NCBI GenBank assembly: GCA_036570425.1
Contig: DATCYF010000021.1
Span: 1-64,000, forward strand
Length of the DNA: 64,000 bases
Origin: Rhizorhapis sp036570425
GTDB lineage: Bacteria; Pseudomonadota; Alphaproteobacteria; Sphingomonadales; Sphingomonadaceae
Direction: 5' to 3'
Shown: positions 34,560 to 41,643 of the stretch, in pieces
Layout of the letters: every line of letters begins with the position of its first letter
Position numbering within the stretch: position 1 is the first letter of the stretch
Position numbers and translations under genes: made by a program
The notes under the pieces: generated by a model
What the model saw: only the letters and a program-made list of their open reading frames with translations
The model's database searches: none
What the model was told of the DNA's origin: nothing

Positions 34560-36035
34560 ATGACTATAAAGCAAAAGCTGGCCGTCAGTGGCGCATGGTC
34601 CATCGTCGCAGCCGTCTTTAACAATTTATCGACCATCATCATTTTCGTGGCGCTGGCCCGGCTGCTCACGCCCGAGCAGTTCGGCATCGTCGCCTATGCC
34701 ACCGTGTTTGTGGAACTCAGCCGGACATTGGTTCAGGGCGGCATTCCTGATGCGCTGATTCAGCGAAGCGAATGGGACGACAGCCTTGCCTCGACAGCCT
34801 TCTGGACCAATCTGGCGATTGGCGGCCTTCTTTGCGCCTTGCTCATCGCCGTCGCGGGTCCGCTGGCTGGCGCAGCTTATGATTCCCGCTTTGGATTGGT
34901 TCTGGCGGCGCTTTCCTTCATGCTGATACTGGAGGGCCTGTCCGCCGTCCATCTCGCCAAGCTGCGGCGCGATTTCCGCTACCGGGCCATTGCTACGCGT
35001 CGCATAATCACCAATGTCATTGGCGGCGTGATCGGCGTAACCCTCGCCTTCATGGGCTGGGGTGTGTGGGCGCTGGTAATCAGCCGCCTGATCACCGCAG
35101 CAAGCGCCAGCGTCATCCTGTGGCGCGCCACCGATTTCCGTCCCTCCTTCTCCTTCTCCTTCGCACATCTGCGCAGCATCGGCCGTTTCTCCACGCATCA
35201 ACTTGGCAGTCAGTTGCTGGGTCAGGCAAACGCGCAGGTCGCACCCCTGTTCATCGGCGCCTTCCTTGGCCCGGCCGCAATTGCGCAATATCGGATTGGA
35301 TCGCGTGCTCTCGACATGATGATCAGCATGGTCATAAAGCCGCTGCAATCCGCAGCCCTTACCGCATTCGCGCAGGTGCATCACAAATCGGGGCAAGTCG
35401 GGCCCGCCTATCTGCGGGTAACACGCACCTGCGCGCTTGTGTCCTGCCCCGTATTCTTCGGCGCGGCTGCCATTGCGCCCGACTTCGTGACCTTCATATT
35501 CGGCCCGAAATGGACAGAGGGAAGCTATATCATGATTGCGCTGGCCCTCGTGGCCGGTCCCGCGACCCTCAATTATTTTCAAGGGCCTGCGCTGTTCGCG
35601 GCGGGCCGCTCAGGTCTGGCTTTCTGGGCGACCCTGACAGGCTTCCTCGGGAACCTCATCGTGGCAGTGATCTCGGTCGGCTATGGCGCAATCGCGGTCG
35701 CTGCGGGATTTACGCTCCGCGCGCATATCACCACTCCGTTCAGCCTGCGTTTCGTGAGCAAAGGGATCGGCGTCACGCCGGGGCGGGCGATATTGAACAT
35801 TCTGCCGCCTTATCTTTGCGCATTGCTGATGGCGGCTGCCGTAACTTTCATGCGCATTGACCTTCTCAAAGACCAATCCATCTTTATTCGCCTGCTCATC
35901 TGCATGATCGCGGGAGCAGTGCTCTATGTTGTAGCGCTGGGGCTATTTGCCCGCCCCTTCATGAAAACGAATTTTGCCGAACTGAACGCGCTGCTTCCCC
36001 GCAGTATCCGCAGGCGCTTTCCCCAACGATCCTAG
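34560..36035 (+). CDS. Polysaccharide repeat-unit flippase (Wzx/MOP superfamily)
   Basis: A 491-residue protein with about 12-14 hydrophobic helices. The N terminus (SGAWSIVAAVFNNLSTIIIFVALARLLTP split by turns) and the EQFGIVAYATVF segment are typical of the PST/MOP exporter family, close to WzxC/AmsL types. It would move undecaprenyl-linked repeat units across the inner membrane. AGGGG lies five bases before the ATG. Its stop codon shares the palindrome CTAG with the stop of the convergent pyruvyl transferase gene. No polymerase gene is adjacent. Confidence 0.88.
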   Translation: MTIKQKLAVSGAWSIVAAVFNNLSTIIIFVALARLLTPEQFGIVAYATVFVELSRTLVQGGIPDALIQRSEWDDSLASTAFWTNLAIGGLLCALLIAVAGPLAGAAYDSRFGLVLAALSFMLILEGLSAVHLAKLRRDFRYRAIATRRIITNVIGGVIGVTLAFMGWGVWALVISRLITAASASVILWRATDFRPSFSFSFAHLRSIGRFSTHQLGSQLLGQANAQVAPLFIGAFLGPAAIAQYRIGSRALDMMISMVIKPLQSAALTAFAQVHHKSGQVGPAYLRVTRTCALVSCPVFFGAAAIAPDFVTFIFGPKWTEGSYIMIALALVAGPATLNYFQGPALFAAGRSGLAFWATLTGFLGNLIVAVISVGYGAIAVAAGFTLRAHITTPFSLRFVSKGIGVTPGRAILNILPPYLCALLMAAAVTFMRIDLLKDQSIFIRLLICMIAGAVLYVVALGLFARPFMKTNFAELNALLPRSIRRRFPQRS

Positions 36036-37246
36036 GCCTCGGCCAGATAGTCTTTAACCCGCTTGAAATTCAGCATGGCGCGGCGTTTCATTTCCTCCGC
36101 CAGATGCGGGGTTCGTCCGTTCCCAAGCGCTTTGTCGAAAGCCTCTCTCAAGCGTTCCCGATCAAGATCGGCAACGTCCACGGTCAGCGCCTGACCCAGT
36201 TTCTCGCCATAATAATCGCGCATTATTCCCCATGCCTTGCGGGAATAAGCGACGGAAACAGTTGGCAAGCCCTGCGACATGGAAGCAATGGTGGCATGCG
36301 TGCGCGCGCCTACCAAAGCCTCACAAAGACCAATGATGCCCTTATAATCCGATGCACTCAGCGTCGGCATTGAGAGCAGAAGATTGGCTTTGGGATCATG
36401 GCAGGAGCCCAGCACCGCCCGGCATGCGAAAACATCGTTGTTTCTGGCTCTCCGTTCCTGCACATGGGGAACAAGAATGACTGAAAAGCCGTCAGCGTTC
36501 AGGCCATCGATAAAGGCTGCAACCTCACTGATATAGGCTAAGGCATTCACATCGGCGCGGAATGACAATATCCCGGAGCTGACCGACAGGGCGACAAGCC
36601 GCCGCCCCGCGATGGGGAAATGATGCTCAACCTCCAGAATGTGCCGGGCCTCTTCAGGCGGAGTAACGGGCAGCAGGAAAGCAACGTCAGCGGTCTGCTC
36701 GACCCGAACATCGGGAATCAGGCTCTGCAGATAACGCAGCGATTCACTTTCCCGCACCGTGCAGATCGCGACATTCTCCATGGACCGCCGAAAATAATGC
36801 TCGGTTGCTTCGTTGAAGGGTCCAATGGTCTGGGCGAGCAACGCGACCGGCTTGCCGATCTGAAGGATGTGACCATGCCGCATGGCATCGCCATAGTCGG
36901 ATGTGAAAACATCCCCGCCTGTGGCAATGATCAGGTCGGCCTTCCCAAGGCTTGGTGAAATCCTTCGCCCCGCAATCCGGGCCGGTCCATGTTTCAACAG
37001 GGCATACCAGCGGCGCTGTAACTCAGGGGACCATTTGTCCACTCGCCTGGAAGCGCGATCGGGCAGCACCTTGTTGACTCTTCCGGCGAAGAAATCGCGA
37101 TCATAATCGACGTCCCGCGTATGAAGATCGATCGACAAGTCACCACGCGGAATGACGGATTCCAGACCCAGCAGGATCGAAGTGACCAGAGCCTCGCACC
37201 CCCGGTTACGGCCGCCCGTCATGCTGGTGATCGCGATATGGTGCAT
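36032..37246 (-). CDS. Polysaccharide pyruvyl transferase family protein
   Basis: A 404-residue GT-B-like enzyme of the CsaB/WcaK family, which transfers pyruvate from phosphoenolpyruvate to sugars as a ketal. Family features: NRGCEALVTSILLGL at the N terminus, LIIATGGDVFTSDYG, VALLAQTIGPF, CTVRESESLRYL, and near the C terminus EALVGARTHATIASMSQGLPTVSVAYS. It begins directly after the stop of the adjacent glycosyltransferase gene (TAG then ATG), so they form one operon. An FrhB-like iron-sulfur gene lies just beyond. A second family member is at 47978-49048. Acceptor sugar unknown. Confidence 0.88.
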   Translation of the reverse strand: MHHIAITSMTGGRNRGCEALVTSILLGLESVIPRGDLSIDLHTRDVDYDRDFFAGRVNKVLPDRASRRVDKWSPELQRRWYALLKHGPARIAGRRISPSLGKADLIIATGGDVFTSDYGDAMRHGHILQIGKPVALLAQTIGPFNEATEHYFRRSMENVAICTVRESESLRYLQSLIPDVRVEQTADVAFLLPVTPPEEARHILEVEHHFPIAGRRLVALSVSSGILSFRADVNALAYISEVAAFIDGLNADGFSVILVPHVQERRARNNDVFACRAVLGSCHDPKANLLLSMPTLSASDYKGIIGLCEALVGARTHATIASMSQGLPTVSVAYSRKAWGIMRDYYGEKLGQALTVDVADLDRERLREAFDKALGNGRTPHLAEEMKRRAMLNFKRVKDYLAEA

Positions 37247-38368
37247 CTACCCCCCTCTGACCGCATGAAAGAAATCCATCGTGCGTTCCGCGATGCGTTC
37301 CCAATCCAACTCGCCCAGATCGGGTTCAGCCGCGCGCGGGGTTGTTCTGGCCCATGCAATGATGCGCTCAAGTCCGGCGGCATCCAGCTCGCCACGAAAG
37401 AGATAGAGCCAATCGGAACCGACGATGTCACGCACCTCCCGAAAAACGGGAATGTCGGGCACGGCGACTGGCCGCGCAAAGGAAAGCGCCAGCGCCACTG
37501 AGCCCGAGTTAGTGGCCTTGCGAAAAGGAATGACCACCAGATCGGCCGCGCTCAGATAGAGTTGAAGCGCATCGTCTGGGATGAAATCAAAGCTGAACCG
37601 GATGCGCTCATCCTCCCCGCCTAACGCCCGAAGTTTTTTGGCATAGGCCGGCGTATCGGCCTTGCCAGCGATCAGCAGGCGCAAGTCCGACGCGGCGAGG
37701 CGAGCGAAGGCGGCAATCAACGCTTCCGCATTTTTATAGGGACGAATGCTTCCGGGTAGAAGGAGCAGGAAACTGTCTTCTTCAATCCCCAGACGCGAGC
37801 GCGCCAGGCCTCGCCCGGCATCCGCAGGATAAACGCCCTTGAAATGCGGATGGGGAATGACCGCGCTCGCCTTCCGCATCAGCCCTGGATAGGTCGCCGC
37901 CAAAATATCACGATGCGTAGCGCTGAGCAGGATGACACCATCTGTCATCGCAACCAGCAGGTGTGAATAGACGTGCCACAGCCAGTAAAAGGCGCCGCGC
38001 CGGAAGATTGCATTGCCCTTCATATCATGGGGGACCGGATCGTGCGCCGTCCAGATGATGCTGGCGCCCCTGAGCTTGAGCAGCGCAGCGGCGCAGAGGG
38101 TAGCCGCCACCGCCTTCAACACCGCAATCCGGCCGCCTCGCCAAAATGCCCGTTCAAGCCAATGAATGTGAAAGACATCATATTTCCGACGGAATATGGC
38201 TTTGAGCCCGGACCGGCCAGCGACAAAATCGTGAGCGTCGACATTCGGCAAATGCATATACAGCGTTTCGGGATAGCGGTTCGCTGGGGATCGCAAAGGC
38301 CAGGCGAGCACCGTCAGTTTTTTCCTGCCCTGCATTTCATTTGTCTCGGCTGCTGTCATTCTGGTCAT
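37247..38368 (-). CDS. Glycosyltransferase, GT-B fold (GT4-like)
   Basis: A 373-residue protein beginning MTRMTAAETNEMQGRKK; the fold starts at LTVLAWPLRSPANRYP. Features: DVFHIHWLERAFW, IIWTAHDPVPHD, VIPHPHFKGVYP, LLLPGSIRPYKNAEALI and VVIPFRKATNSGSVALALS, the donor-site arrangement of GT4-like retaining transferases. It is paralogous to the gene at 33328-34443. It is first in a two-gene operon with the pyruvyl transferase. It may start at residue 12 (MQGRKK). Sugar specificity unknown. Confidence 0.87.
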   Translation of the reverse strand: MTRMTAAETNEMQGRKKLTVLAWPLRSPANRYPETLYMHLPNVDAHDFVAGRSGLKAIFRRKYDVFHIHWLERAFWRGGRIAVLKAVAATLCAAALLKLRGASIIWTAHDPVPHDMKGNAIFRRGAFYWLWHVYSHLLVAMTDGVILLSATHRDILAATYPGLMRKASAVIPHPHFKGVYPADAGRGLARSRLGIEEDSFLLLLPGSIRPYKNAEALIAAFARLAASDLRLLIAGKADTPAYAKKLRALGGEDERIRFSFDFIPDDALQLYLSAADLVVIPFRKATNSGSVALALSFARPVAVPDIPVFREVRDIVGSDWLYLFRGELDAAGLERIIAWARTTPRAAEPDLGELDWERIAERTMDFFHAVRGG

Positions 38369-38570
38369 TGCCGATCAATCCAGTCCAGCAAACAAAAGAG
38401 CTGTAGGGCACAGATGCTGCGTGCGCAGCCACCGCTTCACCGAACGGGCGCTGATTTCCACCGCTCGGCCGATACCGCCAGCGACACAGTAGAGAAGAGG
38501 AAGGCAGAAGGTCTATACCTCTTCGGGATGTGGGGCACCGGCGTTGCGCCTGCCGTGACTTTCTGTCAGC

Positions 38571-39995
38571 ATGGCTGCACTTCCGATCAAGCGGGACGCG
38601 GTTTTGGGCATTCTATCGGTAAGAGCGGTAGTGGACGGCGGCTTCTGCGTTGGCTGCGGCGCTTGTTCGTTCGCCTCACAGGATGCCATCCGGATGCACA
38701 GGAACGAACTGGGCATTTGCGAGGCGGATATCGGCCAATCGTCGCCGGAAGCATTGGATGCCCCCAGCAGCCTATGCCCCTTCTCCGATGCCGCAGAAAA
38801 TGAAGACAGCCTTTCGCAACGCTTCGCCCCAACAGTTGCTCATTACGACAGGCGGCTTGGCTATTATTCCATGTTGGCGGCGGGCCGGATCAGCGACTTG
38901 AGCGAGATCGCGTCCAGCAGCTCGGGAGGTATGACGTCCTGGCTTCTAGAAAAATTACTTGACGCTGGACTGATCGACGGCGTGATTCATGTGGGTAGTG
39001 CCGATGGTGGCTCCGGCTCCCTGTTTCGATATGCCGTGTCCCATTCGGCCGCCGATCTCCGCGCGCGGCGAAAATCCATTTATTATTCAACCGAAATGTC
39101 GGAGGCGCTTTCCAGCATTGCGGGCGACGGGAAGCGCTACGCATTTGTGGGCGTGCCCTGTTTCGTAAAGGCTATCAGCCTGCTGATGAGACAGGATGCA
39201 CGATTGGCGGAGCAAATCCGCTTTCGCGTCGGGCTGGTCTGCGGCCACCTGAAAAGTGCAGCGTTCGCTGAGTGCCTGTCATGGCAGACCGGCGTTCCAC
39301 CTGAGGAATTGGCGGCCGTGGACTTTCGAGTGAAAGACCCGGACCAACCCGCCAACCGCTATCGTTTTGGCGCCAAGGCCAAAAATGCGGATGACTGGCG
39401 GACCCTCCCAACATCGCGGCTGCTTGGCGGAAATTGGGGGCATGGCATGTTCCAATTGGGCGCATGCGATTTCTGCGACGATATTTTCGCCGAAACCGCC
39501 GACGTTTGTCTGGGCGATGCGTGGCTGCCGCAATATGACAGCGACTGGCGTGGGACGAACATCGTGATTTCACGCCATGCCGACATTGACCAGTTGCTTC
39601 GCGAGGGCGCCCGCAGCGGTGAGATTTTGCTGGAGGATATCAACGCTGATTTGATGGCCCAATCACAGGGAGGGAATTTCCGGCACCGCTGGGACGGCCT
39701 GAGCGTCAGGCTCGCAGACGACCTTCGGCAAGGTAAGGCAGTGCCACGCAAGAGAATAGCGCCCGGTAGCCGCCGGACATCATGGATTCGGCGGCAGCTG
39801 ATACGCCTCCGGCGCAAAATGAGCCGTCAGAGCCACGCGACTTTCCTTGATGCCAAAAGAAAAAGTGACCTCGGCCTGTTCCATGCTGACATGGAACCGT
39901 TCGTAAAGCGCATGCAATCGCTTTACCGCATTGAAAAAGCCATTAACAAACGGCCACGCCTGCGGGAATTGTCCCGCAGACTAGGCATTATCTGA
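38571..39995 (+). CDS. FrhB-like iron-sulfur protein (coenzyme F420 hydrogenase/dehydrogenase beta-subunit family)
   Basis: A 474-residue protein of the FrhB family. A ferredoxin-like N terminus binds one 4Fe-4S cluster: C26, C29, C32 in FCVGCGACSF and C69 in SSLCPFS. Further conserved stretches are SSGGMTSWLLEKLL, VGVPCFVKAI, VCGHLKSA, GACDFCDDIFAETAD and GDAWLPQYDSD; the family binds a flavin. Sphingomonads are not known to make F420, so the electron partner is probably another one. A basic C-terminal tail may contact membrane or polymer. It sits beside a pyruvyl transferase, as does its paralogue at 49035-50492. Reaction unknown. Confidence 0.85.
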   Translation: MAALPIKRDAVLGILSVRAVVDGGFCVGCGACSFASQDAIRMHRNELGICEADIGQSSPEALDAPSSLCPFSDAAENEDSLSQRFAPTVAHYDRRLGYYSMLAAGRISDLSEIASSSSGGMTSWLLEKLLDAGLIDGVIHVGSADGGSGSLFRYAVSHSAADLRARRKSIYYSTEMSEALSSIAGDGKRYAFVGVPCFVKAISLLMRQDARLAEQIRFRVGLVCGHLKSAAFAECLSWQTGVPPEELAAVDFRVKDPDQPANRYRFGAKAKNADDWRTLPTSRLLGGNWGHGMFQLGACDFCDDIFAETADVCLGDAWLPQYDSDWRGTNIVISRHADIDQLLREGARSGEILLEDINADLMAQSQGGNFRHRWDGLSVRLADDLRQGKAVPRKRIAPGSRRTSWIRRQLIRLRRKMSRQSHATFLDAKRKSDLGLFHADMEPFVKRMQSLYRIEKAINKRPRLRELSRRLGII

Positions 39996-39996
39996 G

Positions 39997-40260
39997 TTAT
40001 TGGGCAGCGCCGCCTTCCGGCGCGTCTTTCACTGCATCCCCGACGCTATCGGCGGCGTCGCCAACGGATTGGGCCGCTCCCACAACAGCGTTGGTTTCGC
40101 GTGTCTCATTCTGATTGTCGACGAGCAGGATATAAGCGGCGACAGCAACGATCGCGATAAGGATGATGGCGAAAACTACACCCCAGCCGCTTCCCCTGCG
40201 TTCAACGACGGTGGTGGTGGGTCGCTCTACCACCCGTTCGGTTACCCGTTCGTCAGCCAT
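39997..40260 (-). CDS. Small single-span membrane protein of unknown function
   Basis: An 87-residue protein: a charged cytoplasmic head (MADERVTERVVERP), one hydrophobic helix (WGVVFAIILIAIVAVAAYILLV, about residues 26-47), then a tail with near-repeats SVGDAADSVGDAV. The tail resembles surface-exposed amphipathic helix. GAGGAGAG lies about five bases before the ATG, a very strong ribosome binding site. It ends one base after the convergent FrhB-like gene. The family is not one I can name; similar small proteins occur in sphingomonads. Confidence 0.75.
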   Translation of the reverse strand: MADERVTERVVERPTTTVVERRGSGWGVVFAIILIAIVAVAAYILLVDNQNETRETNAVVGAAQSVGDAADSVGDAVKDAPEGGAAQ

Positions 40261-40339
40261 GTTACTCTCCTCACGTTGGACTCATTTATCCGGCGCGGAA
40301 TCTGACTCGCATGCCAAAAGAATTTGGCTTCCGGAAAGG

Positions 40340-40365
40340 AAAAAAGGGGCAGCACAGGCTGCCCC
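40340..40365 (-). terminator. Rho-independent terminator after the Gln-rich small protein gene
   Basis: GGGGCAGC and GCTGCCCC form a perfect 8-base stem with a 4-base loop (arms 40346-40353 and 40358-40365), followed on the minus strand by six T. It begins 20 bases past the stop codon of the 45-residue gene. Confidence 0.88.
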
Positions 40366-40385
40366 CCTTTCATCCGTCCGGATGA

Positions 40386-40523
40386 TCAGCGTTGCTGATC
40401 TCCGCTACGGCCGCGGTCCTGACGCTGCTTGTCAGATCCCATTTGTCCTTGTTTGTTTTCTTGCTGCTGCTGTTTCTTGCCGCGCTGTTGACGCTGCTTA
40501 TCCTGGTTTTGCTGATTAGCCAT
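40386..40523 (-). CDS. 45-residue Gln/Arg-rich protein, unknown function
   Basis: A very short gene. The protein begins MANQQNQDKQRQQRGKK and continues with runs of glutamine, lysine and arginine to a C-terminal GDQQR; more than a third of residues are Gln, there are no cysteines and it is surely disordered and basic. Gene status rests on three signals: AGGAGG eight bases before the ATG, a strong terminator starting 20 bases past the stop, and an EcfG-like promoter about 41 bases upstream of the ATG. Together they define a transcript of about 200 bases. It may bind RNA or protect against stress; this is a guess from composition. Confidence 0.75.
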   Translation of the reverse strand: MANQQNQDKQRQQRGKKQQQQENKQGQMGSDKQRQDRGRSGDQQR

Positions 40524-40563
40524 GATGGCGTCCTCCTGTCCCCCTTCATTGGGGTGCTATGTC

Positions 40564-40588
40564 AACATCCAGTTATGACATTCGTTCC
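40564..40588 (-). promoter_or_regulatory. EcfG-like promoter of the Gln-rich small protein gene
   Basis: Minus strand reads GGAAC-N16-TGTT; the consensus is GGAAC, 16-17 bases, CGTT, so one base differs. The -10 lies 41 bases before the ATG. With the site at 10874-10899 this is the second such promoter in the window. Confidence 0.55.
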
Positions 40589-40651
40589 GGCCGTGTCGCA
40601 TACGTAACGCTGTGCGCCCGCGCCCGGATGTTCGGGCATGCTGAAGCTGAA

Positions 40652-41431
40652 TTACGCCTTTGCACTGACCAGAGCGAACATTGCTCCCTGGGGGTCCAGG
40701 CACTGGATGATCCAGCTTCCACCCGGCACCTGATGCGGTCCATTCAGGACAGTGCCTCGCCTTTCCTTGACTCGCGCGGCGGCGGCTTCGATGCCGTCCA
40801 CGTTGAAATAATAGGTCCAGACGGGATTCGGCATCTCCCCCGGCTTGTTCATCATGCCGCCGAAGGCCGTGCCGTCCTTGCCGAACAGCTGATAAATGCC
40901 CATTGATCCCATGTCGACGGAATCTGCTTTTTCCCAGCCGAACAGTTCGGAATAGAAGGAAAGCGCATTTTCCCAGTTGCTGGTGTAAAGCTCATGCCAT
41001 CCCGCATGCCCCGGCGTGCCTGGAGCGGCCGGCGGCCCCATGTCGTCAGGCGATCCTGATCCCTTGAACAGCGCAAACACTGCACCTTGCGGATCGGCCA
41101 CGATAGCGAAACGGCCGACGCCTGGAATGTCGTCAGGCGCCCGGTGCACCTTTCCACCCTTTTTCCCGATTTCAGCGGATCGGCTATCAACATCGTCGAC
41201 GGCCACATAACCAATCCATCCCGGCCTTCCGCCTGCGTTCCGAACCTCTTCGTGCAAGGCCATGAGGCCCGCCACTGCGGCTCCGTTTGCCATCAACAGC
41301 GTATAATCAACGCCTTCCACACCGGCGCCCTGAGCGGCCCAGCCGATGACTTCGCGGTAAAATTCCACAGCCGCGGCGGTGTCTGTCGTTATCAGTTCGT
41401 ACCAGACGAACCTGCCATGCATGTCAGTCAT
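40652..41431 (-). CDS. VOC-family (glyoxalase/bleomycin-resistance fold) protein
   Basis: About 259 residues made of two VOC modules, roughly 5-125 and 140-258. Each begins with a typical WYEL/WHEL strand and the pattern FY-x-E-x-x-GW (AVEFYREVIGW, ALSFYSELFGW), and each ends in DPQGA-x-FAL (VADPQGAVFALF, CLDPQGAMFALV). Possible metal ligands are the Glu residues in these strands; substrate unknown. Two ATGs are adjacent (41434 and 41431); AGGAGG is seven bases from the second, which is chosen. It is not evidence of drug resistance. Confidence 0.88.
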   Translation of the reverse strand: MTDMHGRFVWYELITTDTAAAVEFYREVIGWAAQGAGVEGVDYTLLMANGAAVAGLMALHEEVRNAGGRPGWIGYVAVDDVDSRSAEIGKKGGKVHRAPDDIPGVGRFAIVADPQGAVFALFKGSGSPDDMGPPAAPGTPGHAGWHELYTSNWENALSFYSELFGWEKADSVDMGSMGIYQLFGKDGTAFGGMMNKPGEMPNPVWTYYFNVDGIEAAAARVKERRGTVLNGPHQVPGGSWIIQCLDPQGAMFALVSAKA

Positions 41432-41643
41432 CATCCTGCCTCCTGATCAGAACATTTTCCGGCGCATATCATTCGCGGACCGCCATGCGAGGCCGCAGTC
41501 ATTCTGAAAATGCGTTCTGTCCGTGGAGGCGGAGCATAGCACCGGGCGCATGCCGGTGTCAGCCGATGCGTAGGAGCTTTTTTGAATTAAATCAGGAGGC
41601 GCATGCCCAGCGGGAACCACGCTGCCGGGATGTGATCCGCTGG

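Noticed and set aside
40652..41431. Bleomycin or glyoxal resistance gene
   Set aside because: VOC fold is shared by many enzymes; nothing in the sequence or context supports resistance.
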